Of a DNA stretch of 64,000 nt, positions 45,334-53,595 are shown one piece after another. Source of the stretch: Frondihabitans sp. 762G35. Lineage in GTDB: Bacteria; Actinomycetota; Actinomycetes; Actinomycetales; Microbacteriaceae. The position numbers and the translations under genes were made by a program. Location of the stretch: positions 806,001 through 870,000 of the forward strand of contig NZ_CP014619.1 of assembly GCF_002074055.1 (NCBI RefSeq), written 5' to 3'. The notes below the pieces were generated by a model. That model was not told the DNA's origin. It did no database searches and saw only the letters and a program-made list of their open reading frames with translations. Each line of letters begins with the position of its first letter. The first letter of the stretch is position 1.

Positions 45334-46407
45334 ATGCCAGCTCTCGACGTCACCGCCACCTCGATCGATCTCACCCGTCAGCTCTGCGACATCGCGTCGG
45401 TGTCGGGCGACGAGAAGACCGTCGCCGACGAGATCTGGGCGACCCTGTCGGGCCTTCCGCACCTCGATCTCTTCCGTGACGGAGACGCGATCGTGGCGCG
45501 GACGAACCTGGGGCGCGACAAGCGCGTGGTCATCGCCGGTCACATCGACACGGTGCCGATCAACGGCAACGTCCCGACCCGCTCCGAGACGATCGACGGC
45601 GTCGACTACCTCTGGGGGCGAGGCACGGTCGACATGAAGGCGGGCTGCGCCGTCGCGCTCAAGCTCGCCGTCGAGGTCACCGATCCCGTGGTCGACATCA
45701 CCTGGGTCTGGTACGACCACGAGGAGGTCTCCGACGCTCTCAACGGGCTCGGCCGTCTCTCGCGACTCCACCCCGAGACCCTCGCGGCCGACTTCGCCAT
45801 CCTGATGGAGCCGAGCAACTCCAGCGTCGAGGGCGGCTGCAACGGCAACCTCCGCGCCGAGATCCGCACCCGGGGCCTGCGGTCGCACAGCGCCCGCTCC
45901 TGGATCGGCGAGAACGCGATCCACAGGGCGGCGCCCATCCTCGACGCGCTGGCCGCCTACGAGCCGCGCTCCGTCGAGGTCGACGGCCTCGTGTACCGCG
46001 AGGGACTCAACGCGGTCGGTATCACCGGCGGGGTCGCGGGCAACGTGATCCCCGACGAGTGCATGGTCCACATCAACTACCGCTTCGCCCCCAGCCGGAG
46101 CGCCGAGGAGGCCGTCGCCCACATCCAGGAGCTCTTCGGCGACTACGAGGTCGAGATCGTCGACCTGGCCCAGGGGGCCCGTCCGGGTCTCGACGCCCCG
46201 CTGGCCCAGCAGTTCCTCGCGGCGGTCGGCGGCGAGGCCAAGCCGAAGTACGGCTGGACCGACGTCGCGCGCTTCGCCGGCCTCGGCATCCCGGCGGTCA
46301 ACTACGGCCCGGGCGACCCTCAGAAGGCGCACGCCGACGACGAGCGGGTCGCGCTGCACCAGATCACCGACTGCGAGCGCGGACTCCGGGCGTGGCTGAC
46401 GGCCTGA
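45334..46407 (+). CDS. dapE: Succinyl-diaminopimelate desuccinylase DapE
   Basis: A 357-residue M20 metallopeptidase-family enzyme. The first zinc motif is VIAGHIDTVP, then the bridging GRGTVDMKAG, the catalytic pair in WYDHEEVSDALNG and the later NYGPGDPQKAHADDE. In actinobacteria this is DapE, which releases succinate to give L,L-diaminopimelate. It is divergent from dapD. The end overlaps the start of the mannosyltransferase gene by 16 nt. Confidence 0.93.
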   Translation: MPALDVTATSIDLTRQLCDIASVSGDEKTVADEIWATLSGLPHLDLFRDGDAIVARTNLGRDKRVVIAGHIDTVPINGNVPTRSETIDGVDYLWGRGTVDMKAGCAVALKLAVEVTDPVVDITWVWYDHEEVSDALNGLGRLSRLHPETLAADFAILMEPSNSSVEGGCNGNLRAEIRTRGLRSHSARSWIGENAIHRAAPILDALAAYEPRSVEVDGLVYREGLNAVGITGGVAGNVIPDECMVHINYRFAPSRSAEEAVAHIQELFGDYEVEIVDLAQGARPGLDAPLAQQFLAAVGGEAKPKYGWTDVARFAGLGIPAVNYGPGDPQKAHADDERVALHQITDCERGLRAWLTA

Positions 46408-47645
46408 TCACGCGAAGCCCTCCCGAGAACGCCCGGGAGGAGGGCCTCCGCGACACTCTTCCGGCGCGCATCCGACTCGGCTATCGGCTGACGCCCTGGT
46501 GGGTGCGCGTGCTCGTCGTCTTCGGGCTCTCCCGGATCGTCAGCACGGTCTTCCTCCTGGGCTTCGCGCGGGTCCAGCAGATGAACCCGTGGACCCTGTC
46601 CAGCCCCGACTACGGCTCCTACGCCAAGATCTGGGACGGCACGTGGTACGAGATCGTCGCGCAGAGCGGGTACCCGAGCATCCTGCCGTTCACCGTCGAC
46701 GGTCACGTCGGGCAGAACGCGTGGGCGTTCCTCCCGCTGTACCCGGCGCTGATCCGCGGGCTCATGGTCCTCACCGGCGCGGCGTTCGCGCCGGTGGCCG
46801 TGTTCGTCTCCCTCGTGGCGGCCGCGGGAGCCGCGCTCGTGATCTACCGCCTGCTGAGGCGGTTCCTGCCCGAGGGCTCCTCGCTCTTCGCCATCCTCCT
46901 CTTCTGCGTGGCGCCCCTGTCGCCCCTGTACCAGGTGGCGTACGCCGAGTCGCTCTTCCTGCTCCTGCTCGCGACCGCGCTGCTCCTGCTCCTCCAGCGG
47001 CGCTACTGGTCGATGCTCGCGGTGATCGCCGTCGCCGCCTTCACCCGGCCCGGTGTGGTCGCCTTCGCCCTGGCCCTCGCTCTCTACGGCGTCGTTCGCT
47101 GGGTGCGGCGGGAAGACGAGCCGTTCCCGCGTCGTGAGCGTGTCACCGTCGCCGTGACCGCGGTGGCGTCCGGGCTCCTGGGGTTCGCGTGGCCCGCCAT
47201 CGCCGCCCTGGCCACGGGGCGCCTGAGCGCCTACACCGACACGGAGCTCTCGTGGCGCGCCGACTACATCGGGTACGGGGAGCTGTTCCCGTTCGCCTCG
47301 TGGGTGCAGGGGGCGAACTGGTGGTTCCCGGGCGGATCGGGGCTCCTGTTCCTCGGGGTGACGCTGGTGCTCTTCGCGCTGTTCCTCGTGTCGCCGTGGG
47401 TGCGACGGATGCCCGTCGAACTCCGCCTCTGGGTCGTCGCCTACTCCGTCTACCTCCTGGCCGTGTTCTTCCCGCAGTCGAGCACGTTCCGGGTGCTGAT
47501 GCCCCTCTTCCCCCTGCTGGGTGCGCTCGCCGTTCCACGGTCGAGGCTGTTCCGGGTGGGTCTCGTCCTCGTCTGCGTCGCGGGCCAGTGGATCTGGCTC
47601 TATGCCTGCTGGTGGGTGAACGGCGCCGACTGGACTCCACCGTGA
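46392..47645 (+). CDS. PIG-V-like membrane mannosyltransferase
   Basis: A 417-residue polytopic membrane protein with about ten helices. The segment IWDGTWYEIVAQSGYPSI near residue 77 matches the acidic WD motif of PIG-V/GT-C-type mannosyltransferases, which use polyprenyl-phosphate mannose on the outer face. In actinobacteria such proteins add mannose to lipoglycans or glycoproteins. The GTG at 46392 overlaps dapE by 16 nt; there is no better start nearby, though the ribosome site is weak, so the N-terminus is uncertain. Confidence 0.75.
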   Translation: MADGLITRSPPENAREEGLRDTLPARIRLGYRLTPWWVRVLVVFGLSRIVSTVFLLGFARVQQMNPWTLSSPDYGSYAKIWDGTWYEIVAQSGYPSILPFTVDGHVGQNAWAFLPLYPALIRGLMVLTGAAFAPVAVFVSLVAAAGAALVIYRLLRRFLPEGSSLFAILLFCVAPLSPLYQVAYAESLFLLLLATALLLLLQRRYWSMLAVIAVAAFTRPGVVAFALALALYGVVRWVRREDEPFPRRERVTVAVTAVASGLLGFAWPAIAALATGRLSAYTDTELSWRADYIGYGELFPFASWVQGANWWFPGGSGLLFLGVTLVLFALFLVSPWVRRMPVELRLWVVAYSVYLLAVFFPQSSTFRVLMPLFPLLGALAVPRSRLFRVGLVLVCVAGQWIWLYACWWVNGADWTPP

Positions 47646-47727
47646 TCCGGCTGTCGGAGCCCGCGTTTAGGGGTTCGCGAACAAATCACGGATAATAGGA
47701 ATGAGCATTCCGCGAAAGGGGACAATC

Positions 47728-47904
47728 ATGGCAGCCATGAAGCCGAGGACCGGCGACGGACCAATGGAGGCCGTCAAGGAGGGTCGGCTCATCATCGTTC
47801 GAGTTCCGCTCGAGGGTGGAGGGCGCCTCGTGGTGTCAGTCAACGACGACGAAGCCAAGGAGCTTCACGACGCCCTCGCGGGTGTCGTGTCCGCAGCCTC
47901 CTGA
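47728..47904 (+). CDS. DUF3117 small conserved protein
   Basis: A 58-residue protein matching the actinobacterial DUF3117 family across its whole length: MAAMKPRTGDGPMEAVKEG, then IIVRVPLEGGGRLVVSVN and the C-terminal EAKELHDALAGV. Its function is not known. The ATG at 47728 with AAAGGGG ahead is the family start; an ATG nine codons earlier is less likely. It is followed at once by a strong terminator, so it is probably monocistronic and well expressed. Confidence 0.92.
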   Translation: MAAMKPRTGDGPMEAVKEGRLIIVRVPLEGGGRLVVSVNDDEAKELHDALAGVVSAAS

Positions 47905-47909
47905 CGTCT

Positions 47910-47957
47910 CGAAACGCCCCGTCCGTGCACGCTCGTCGTGCCGGGCGGGGCGTTTCG
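47910..47957 (+). terminator. Terminator after the DUF3117 gene
   Basis: CGAAACGCCCCGTCCG pairs with CGGGCGGGGCGTTTCG over 16 positions with a single G-T wobble, followed by TCTGT. It lies 6 nt after the stop. Confidence 0.75.
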
Positions 47958-47984
47958 TCTGTCCGGGGGGTACGCCCGTGACGA

Positions 47985-48035
47985 GACTCCACGACACGCC
48001 ACTCACGTTCGCCGATAGGTGCACATCGTGGAGTC
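47985..48035. repeat. Degenerate copy of the gcvP-downstream hairpin repeat
   Basis: The left arm GACTCCACGACACGCCACT, continuing CACGTTCG, matches the left arm and loop start of the 25319 hairpin at 25 of 27 positions. The right arm has decayed except for the terminal TCGTGGAGTC. It lies in the gap between DUF3117 and the O-methyltransferase gene, where it could still form a 10-bp terminal stem. Confidence 0.65.
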
Positions 48036-48070
48036 CCGGCGAGCCGAGACGCCCGATCGCGGCCGACCCG

Positions 48071-48697
48071 TCAGCGCTTGACGAGCTGCAGGAGCCCGTC
48101 TCCGGCCGTCGACAGCGAGCTGATCACCGCGGGCGACGTCGACACCTCCGTGAGAAGCGTGCGGAAACCCGTCGTGACCGGCTCCCGCGCCGCAGGATTC
48201 GCGACCCGACCGTTCCAGAGGGCGTGGGCGACGAGGACGACGCCGCCGGTCCGGGCCAGACGGAGCCCGTGCTCGACGTACTCGATGACGCCCTCCGGGT
48301 CGGCGTCCACCAGGACGACGTCGTAGGAGTTCTCGTTCATCCGCGGAAGGACATCGGCGGCCCGCCCGGTGATGAGGCGGACGCGGTTCGCGGGGACGCC
48401 GGCGAGGGCGAACGTCTCGCGGGCGGCCTGCTGGTGATCGATCTCGACGTCGATGGAGGTCAGCGTGGCCTCCGGCGCTCCCTGCAGGAGCCACAGGCCC
48501 GAGACACCGAGGCCCGTCCCGATCTCGATCATGCTCTTGGCCCCGATGAGGGCGGTCGTGACGGCGAGCTGCGCTCCGACGCCGGGAGACACGGTCTCGA
48601 CCCCGGCTTCGAGGGAGTGCTGGCGGGCGAGACCGATGGCGTCGCTCTCGGTGACCAGTTCTTCGGCGAACTTCCAACTGGACTCTTTGTGTGGCAC
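48071..48697 (-). CDS. O-methyltransferase, SAM-dependent (COG4122 type)
   Basis: A 208-residue class I methyltransferase. The SAM motif is MIEIGTGLGVSGLWL near residue 57, motif II VDAD follows VVLVDADPEG, and a metal-type loop VLVAHALWNG is seen. The usual DN metal ligands of catechol-type enzymes are not obvious, so the substrate is open. The start was set at the GTG at 48697 (MPHKESSWKF), because GAGGAG lies 5 nt before it; a GTG two codons earlier would overlap that site. It is divergent from tatB. Confidence 0.87.
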   Translation of the reverse strand: MPHKESSWKFAEELVTESDAIGLARQHSLEAGVETVSPGVGAQLAVTTALIGAKSMIEIGTGLGVSGLWLLQGAPEATLTSIDVEIDHQQAARETFALAGVPANRVRLITGRAADVLPRMNENSYDVVLVDADPEGVIEYVEHGLRLARTGGVVLVAHALWNGRVANPAAREPVTTGFRTLLTEVSTSPAVISSLSTAGDGLLQLVKR

Positions 48698-48759
48698 TCT
48701 CACTCCTCGTCGGTCAACTCTAGGGGCAGGATCGGCCCGGAACGGGTTAGTCTTCTCAC

Positions 48760-49167
48760 GTGTTCGAATCCTTCGACAAGCTCTTCGTGGTGGCGATCAT
48801 CGCCGTGCTCCTCCTGGGGCCGACGAGGCTGCCCGTCTACGCGCAGAAACTCGCCCAGCTTGTGAAGACGGTCCGCGCCATGGCGGACAGCGCCCGGGGC
48901 CGCATGCGCGAGGAGATGGGCGACGATTACGTCGACGTCGACTGGCAGAAGCTCGATCCCCGGCAGTACGACCCCCGGCGCATCATCCGAGATGCCCTCC
49001 TCGAGGATCCCGCGCCCGCGCTGGCGACCCCGGCCGCGGCCGATGCCGGTGCCGCGACAGCCGGCGCCGTGACGGTCGGCCTCGCGTCGGAGGCGACGGA
49101 CGCGCCGCGCGTGCCGCTGCGGCTCGCGATCGGTGAGGCGCCCCCGTACGACAACGAGGCCACCTAG
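48760..49167 (+). CDS. tatB: Sec-independent translocase protein TatB
   Basis: A 135-residue protein with a single N-terminal helix (KLFVVAIIAVLLLGPTRLP), the hinge Gly-Pro at residues 20-21, then an amphipathic helix and a long acidic/Ala-rich tail. This is the TatA/TatB pattern; the length and the early acidic residue in MFESFDKL fit TatB. It would help recognise twin-arginine precursors such as the EfeB protein in this window. tatA and tatC are not nearby. The GTG at 48760 is the start. Confidence 0.85.
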   Translation: MFESFDKLFVVAIIAVLLLGPTRLPVYAQKLAQLVKTVRAMADSARGRMREEMGDDYVDVDWQKLDPRQYDPRRIIRDALLEDPAPALATPAAADAGAATAGAVTVGLASEATDAPRVPLRLAIGEAPPYDNEAT

Positions 49168-49214
49168 AGCGTCCCGCACGCTCCCACCCGAGGAGCGAGC
49201 CTGCCGTCGAGCCC

Positions 49215-50132
49215 TCAGACGGCTCCGTGGAGTGCGGCGACGCGAGACGCCTCGGCGCGGAGCGCGTCGACGACGCGGCGGACCGACGGCCGCTCCGCAC
49301 GATCCGGCCGCATCAGCACCGAGAGGTGTCTGACGGCCCGGATCCCCTCGACGGGAATGACGACCATGTCGTCGCGCGCCCCCTTGGAGGTGAATCGCGG
49401 CAGGACGGCGATCCCGAGGCCCGCGCCGACGAGCGCCTCGGTGATGCGGGTGTCGCTGAAACGCTGCGCGATGCGCGGCGCCGTGCCGGTCAGCCGCTCG
49501 ATCTCGCGGTAGACCCAGTCGTACGGGTACCCGGCGGGCACCCCGATCCAGGTCTCGCCCTCGAGGTCCGCGAGCGAGAGCCAGGCTCGACCCGCGAGTC
49601 GGTGGTCGGCCGGAAGCGCGATGTCGAGAGGCTCCCTCAGCAGCGGCACGGTGGTGAGCCCGCGCCCTCGCCAGCTGCGCGCACCGTCGGGCGAGTGGGC
49701 CACGACGACGTCGAAGTCGCCCGTAAGATCGGCGAACTGCAGGGTCGCAGGATCATGGTCCGTCGCGTGCACGACGAGGCCCGGGGTCTCGGCCACGGTC
49801 CTGAGGAGCCCGGGGAGGAGCATTTGCCCCGCCGTGGGGAAGATGGCCACGCTGACCTCTCCCTGGGGTGCGACGACGAAGTCGTCCCAGACGGCCTGCG
49901 CGCGCTCCAGGGCCACGGCCACATCGGTGGCGGTCTGCGCGAGGACGCGCCCCGACCCGGTGAGGGCGAGCCCGCGTCCCCGGCGCTCGGTGAGGGGCGT
50001 CCCCGCTTCGCGCTCCAGGATCTTCAGCTGCTGTGACACGGCGGAGGGGGTGCGGTGCGTGGCCTTCGCCACGGCCGCGACGCTGCCTCGCTCGGCGAGC
50101 TCCCGGAGCAGTTCCAGACGTCGAACATCCAT
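49215..50132 (-). CDS. LysR-family transcriptional regulator
   Basis: A 305-residue LysR protein. The N-terminal winged helix covers residues 1-60 (RRLELLRELAERGSVAAVAKA, a variant of the usual motif, then SAVSQQLKILEREAG). The effector domain begins near residue 90 with VSVAIFPTAGQMLLPGLL. Its target and ligand are unknown. A TGTAGT-AAA-ACTACA palindrome overlaps its start codon, so autoregulation is likely. It is divergent from a 38-residue membrane peptide gene that shares the control region. Confidence 0.93.
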   Translation of the reverse strand: MDVRRLELLRELAERGSVAAVAKATHRTPSAVSQQLKILEREAGTPLTERRGRGLALTGSGRVLAQTATDVAVALERAQAVWDDFVVAPQGEVSVAIFPTAGQMLLPGLLRTVAETPGLVVHATDHDPATLQFADLTGDFDVVVAHSPDGARSWRGRGLTTVPLLREPLDIALPADHRLAGRAWLSLADLEGETWIGVPAGYPYDWVYREIERLTGTAPRIAQRFSDTRITEALVGAGLGIAVLPRFTSKGARDDMVVIPVEGIRAVRHLSVLMRPDRAERPSVRRVVDALRAEASRVAALHGAV

Positions 50133-50146
50133 GTAGTAAAACTACA
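50132..50146. promoter_or_regulatory. Palindrome at the LysR start codon
   Basis: TGTAGTAAAACTACA is a perfect 6+3+6 inverted repeat directly abutting the LysR start codon, in an AT-rich patch within a GC-rich genome. It is a candidate LysR-type binding site controlling the regulator and the divergent small gene. Confidence 0.5.
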
Positions 50147-50254
50147 CGATCACTGAAGAAGCATGAGATTGTTCTTTGCAATGGACAGGCGGATACTGGA
50201 TATCACAGCCGGTCACCACCGGTTGCGTCATCACCAGCAGAAACAGACACGACC

Positions 50255-50371
50255 ATGATCATCGGATTCGGAATCCTCGCTCTCGCAGCCATCGCCGGCA
50301 TCGCCGGCACCATCGTCAGCACCGCGCACGACGGCTACCGCCAGGTGCCCACGCGCAGCTTCGACCGCTGA
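50255..50371 (+). CDS. Small single-helix membrane peptide (38 residues)
   Basis: The reading MIIGFGILALAAIAGIAGTI, then VSTAHDGYRQVPTRSFDR, gives one membrane helix followed by a polar tail that should be cytoplasmic. No family is recognised. Codon use matches neighbours (strong third-position G/C). It is divergent from the LysR gene; a weak promoter-like pair, TTGTTC and GATACT with 17-bp spacing (50169-50197), lies upstream. The ribosome site is poor, which lowers confidence. Confidence 0.5.
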   Translation: MIIGFGILALAAIAGIAGTIVSTAHDGYRQVPTRSFDR

Positions 50372-50491
50372 CAGCGCGCCGCCCCGGCGGCACCCCCGAC
50401 CGGCGACCCTCGTCTCGACGAGTGGTCGCCGCCGTGCGTTAAGGCGAGTCGACGGCCCGAGACCCGAGCGGCCCGAGACCCGGGCGGGCCG

Positions 50492-51637
50492 TCAGCCGAC
50501 GCTGAGCCCGAGCTTCCGGCCGGCCAACCCGCGGCGCCTCACGGCGAGCTTGCCCGCCAGGGCCTCGATCGCCACGGCCGCCGGGTCGTCCGGGTGTCCG
50601 ACCACGATCGGGATTCCTGCGTCGCCGCCCTCTCGGAGGCCGATGCTCAGCGGGACGCTCGCGAGCAACTCGACTGGCGACTCCTGCCCGCGTGAGAGCC
50701 GGCGCGCCGCCTCGGCGCCGCCGCCGGAACCGAAGAGGTCGAGCACCGACCCGTCGGCCTGGGGAAGACCCGCCATGTTCTCGACGACGCCCAGGAGGCG
50801 CTGTCCCGTCTGCCGCGCGACGAGGCCGGAGCGCTCGGCGACATCGGCCGCGGCCGGCTGGGGCGTGGTCACGACGAGGACCTCGGCGTTCGGCAGGAGC
50901 TGGCCGACCGAGATCGCGACGTCGCCCGTGCCGGGCGGGAGGTCGAGCAGGAGCACGTCGAGGTCGCCGAAGTAGACGTCGGTGAGGAATTGCTGGATGG
51001 TCCGGTGGAGCATCGGGCCACGCCAGGCGACGGCCGTCGAGGTGTCGTCGACGAACATCCCGATGGAGATGACCTTCACGCCGTGGGCGACGGGCGGCAG
51101 GATCATGTCGTCCACCTGCGTCGGTTTCACGGCCCGGCCCTCCGCGTCCACGAGCCCCAGGAGCCCCGGGATGGAGAACCCGTAGACGTCGGCGTCGACG
51201 ATGCCGACGCGCAACCCCCGACCGACGAGAGCCACGGCGAGGTTCGCCGTCACCGTCGACTTGCCCACGCCGCCCTTGCCGCTCGTCACGGCGTAGACGC
51301 GCGTGAGGGAGTCGCCGTCGAACGGCATGGTGCGTGCGGCTCGTCCGCCGCGCAGTTTCTCGGTGAGGGCGCTGCGCTCCTCGCGGGTCATCACCGTGAC
51401 GTCGACGGTGACGCCGGTGACTCCTGCGACCCCCGCGGCGGCCTTGCGCACGTCGCGCTCGATGGTGTCGGCGGCGGGGCAGCCGACGATCGTGAGCTTG
51501 ACACCGACGGTGGCGTGGCCGGAGGCGTCGACGCGGACGTCGCCGACCATGTCGAGCTCGGTGACGGGTTTCCGGATCTCGGGGTCGATGACGCGGTTCA
51601 GAGCGTCGCGGACGAGTGCGGCGACGTCGTCAGCCAC
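50492..51637 (-). CDS. mrp: Mrp/NBP35-family iron-sulfur carrier P-loop ATPase
   Basis: A 381-residue protein: an N-terminal DUF59/MIP18 domain (LNRVIDPEIRKPVTELDMVG), then a Mrp ATPase domain with the deviant Walker A SGKGGVGKST near residue 116 and LLLDLPPGTGD. Mrp proteins assist assembly or transfer of iron-sulfur clusters in the cytoplasm. The usual C-terminal CxxC is not evident, as in several actinobacterial members. Its start overlaps the end of the DUF1003 gene by 8 nt, so the two are coupled. Confidence 0.92.
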   Translation of the reverse strand: MADDVAALVRDALNRVIDPEIRKPVTELDMVGDVRVDASGHATVGVKLTIVGCPAADTIERDVRKAAAGVAGVTGVTVDVTVMTREERSALTEKLRGGRAARTMPFDGDSLTRVYAVTSGKGGVGKSTVTANLAVALVGRGLRVGIVDADVYGFSIPGLLGLVDAEGRAVKPTQVDDMILPPVAHGVKVISIGMFVDDTSTAVAWRGPMLHRTIQQFLTDVYFGDLDVLLLDLPPGTGDVAISVGQLLPNAEVLVVTTPQPAAADVAERSGLVARQTGQRLLGVVENMAGLPQADGSVLDLFGSGGGAEAARRLSRGQESPVELLASVPLSIGLREGGDAGIPIVVGHPDDPAAVAIEALAGKLAVRRRGLAGRKLGLSVG

Positions 51638-52181
51638 GCGTCGACCCCCGGGAGATCGCCCCGTCGCGCGAGGTCGGGCCCGAGGGGTCGCGCCGATCGA
51701 GGTCCTCGAGGAGCGAGCGGAGCTCGTCGCGGATGAAGTCCTTCGAGGCCATGTCCTTGATGGCGAGTCGCAGCGCCACCACCTCGCGAGCGAGGTACTC
51801 GGTGTCCGCGAGGTTCCGCTCGGCCCGCTGGCGGTCCTGCTCGAACTGGACGCGGTCGCGGTCGTCCTGGCGGTTCTGGGCCAGCAGGATGAGGGGCGCG
51901 GCGTACGAGGCCTGCAGGGACAGCACCAGGGTCAGGACCGTGTAGCCGTTCGCCTGAGAGTCGAACCGGACGGCCACGGGCGCGACCGTGTTGTAGGTGA
52001 TCCAGACGACGCAGAAGAGGGTGAGGGCGATGAGGAAGTACGGCGTCCCCATCCCGCGGGCGATCGCCTCGGTCGCGCGACCGAAGCTGTCGCGACTCGG
52101 CCCGGTCCGCCCGGGGAGGACGCGGACGCGGAGGCCCTTGGGGGAGTCGAGACGGACGTCGTTGCGGCTATCGCGTGCCAT
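51630..52181 (-). CDS. DUF1003 membrane protein
   Basis: A 183-residue protein matching DUF1003: two membrane helices, YFLIALTLFCVVWITYN and TLVLSLQASYAAPLILLA, then the conserved coiled segment AQNRQDDRDRVQFEQDR. The function is not known. It sits between the PRC/MgtE_N/CBS gene and mrp with overlaps on both sides. This three-gene order recurs in actinobacteria, suggesting a joint role linked to magnesium or membrane state. Confidence 0.92.
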   Translation of the reverse strand: MARDSRNDVRLDSPKGLRVRVLPGRTGPSRDSFGRATEAIARGMGTPYFLIALTLFCVVWITYNTVAPVAVRFDSQANGYTVLTLVLSLQASYAAPLILLAQNRQDDRDRVQFEQDRQRAERNLADTEYLAREVVALRLAIKDMASKDFIRDELRSLLEDLDRRDPSGPTSRDGAISRGSTRG

Positions 52182-53490
52182 TGGTCGTCCTCCTTCCGGT
52201 GCTGGTCGCGGGGGCTCTTCTGATGCGGGTGCGGGTTCGGCCCAGGGGTTGCTCGGGATCCTGGCTTCGCCAGTCTTCGGGCAGCACGTGGTCGAGGACG
52301 TCGTCGATGGTCACCACCCCGACCAGTCGATGGTTGTCGTCGACGACCGGCACGGACACGAGGTTGTACGTCGCCATGACGCGCGTGACCTCGAGCGCCG
52401 AGGCACCGACGTTGACCGGTTCGAGCTGCTGGTCGAGCAGGGTGCCCAGCCGCTCGTTGGGCGGGTACCGGAGCATCCGCTGGAAGTGGACCATGCCGAG
52501 GAACCGGCCGGTCGGGGGCTCGTAGGGCGGGAGCACGACGCAGACCGCGGCGCCGAGGGCGGGGGCGATCTCGTGTCGCCGGATCATGGCGAGTCCCTCC
52601 GCGACCGTCGCGTCGCCCGACACGATGACGGGCTCGGTGGTCATCAGACCGCCGGCCGTGTCGGCGTCGTAGCTGAGGAGCATGCGGACGTCTTCGGCCT
52701 CTTCGGGCTCCATGAGGCCCAGGAGCGCCTCTCCGCGCTCCTCCGAGAGCTGGGCGATCAGGTCGGCCGCGTCGTCGGGCTGCATCTGGTCGAGGACGTC
52801 CGCCGCGCGGTCGTCCTGAAGGCGGTTCAGGATGGAGACCTGCTCGTCTTCGGGCATCTCCTCGAGGACGTCGGCGAGGCGGTCGTCGCTCAACTCCTCG
52901 GCCACCTCGTAGCGGCGCTCGGCGGAGAGATCGAGGAGCGTGTTCGCCAGGTCGGCGGGCAGGAGGTCGGCGTAGGCCGCGATGACGTGCTCGGCGCTCT
53001 GGGCCTCGCCCGCGCGAGCGGCGTCCTCGTCGACGTCGCTCCAGGCGGCGAAGATGGTGGCGCCCTTGCCGAAGGGGGAGGGGCTGGTGCGGGGCTTGCG
53101 GAGGAAGACCTGGCCGACGACCCATTCGCCGCCGTCGGTCTCCTCGATGGCGACGTCCTCGATCGTGCCGCGAGACGCGTCGTGTCGGAGGGTGACCTTC
53201 CGCCCGAGGAGCTCGGCGATCACGCGCACCTCGCCTCCGCGCTGCTCGAAGCGGCGGAGCGTGACGGTGCCGGTCGTGATGATCTGCCCGGATCCGATGC
53301 TCGTGACGCGGCCGATGCTCACGAAGACGCGGCGCTTGCCCGGAACCTCGACGACGAAGCCCACCACGCGGGGCGACTCGTCGCGGCGGTAGACCACCAG
53401 GACGTCGCGCACTTTGCCGACCCGATCGCCCGCGGGGTCGAAAACGGAGCACCCGGCAAGACGGGCGACGAAGACTCTCGTGGCGCTCAC
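52168..53490 (-). CDS. PRC-barrel / MgtE N-domain / CBS-pair protein without transport domain
   Basis: A 440-residue cytoplasmic protein. Residues 1-130 resemble two PRC-barrel-like segments. Next comes an MgtE intracellular N domain (YADLLPADLANTLLDL, then DDRAADVLDQMQPDDAADL), and residues about 285-410 form a CBS pair. The MgtE membrane channel domain is absent, so this is the sensor part only. It may report magnesium or nucleotide level to a membrane partner such as the DUF1003 protein encoded next, with which it overlaps by 14 nt. Confidence 0.88.
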   Translation of the reverse strand: MSATRVFVARLAGCSVFDPAGDRVGKVRDVLVVYRRDESPRVVGFVVEVPGKRRVFVSIGRVTSIGSGQIITTGTVTLRRFEQRGGEVRVIAELLGRKVTLRHDASRGTIEDVAIEETDGGEWVVGQVFLRKPRTSPSPFGKGATIFAAWSDVDEDAARAGEAQSAEHVIAAYADLLPADLANTLLDLSAERRYEVAEELSDDRLADVLEEMPEDEQVSILNRLQDDRAADVLDQMQPDDAADLIAQLSEERGEALLGLMEPEEAEDVRMLLSYDADTAGGLMTTEPVIVSGDATVAEGLAMIRRHEIAPALGAAVCVVLPPYEPPTGRFLGMVHFQRMLRYPPNERLGTLLDQQLEPVNVGASALEVTRVMATYNLVSVPVVDDNHRLVGVVTIDDVLDHVLPEDWRSQDPEQPLGRTRTRIRRAPATSTGRRTTNGTR

Positions 53491-53521
53491 GTGATCAATT
53501 TAGCCTGTGCGGCTGACCGGC

Positions 53522-53572
53522 CGCGACAGCGACGGCGAGCGACGACGGCGAGCGGCGACGGCGAGCGGCGGC
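53522..53572. repeat. Short imperfect tandem repeat (CGACGGCGAG units)
   Basis: Units close to GCGACGGCGAG repeat three to four times in the gap between the CBS protein start and the aminopeptidase P stop. It does not encode a gene. It may alter spacing in the promoter of the CBS gene. Confidence 0.5.
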
Positions 53573-53595
53573 TACGACCGGCGGCGGCTGCAGGA

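Noticed and set aside
47816-48865. Long plus-strand reading across the DUF3117 end and the O-methyltransferase
   Set aside because: It covers a strong terminator and the conserved antisense methyltransferase, and its composition is that of a shadow.
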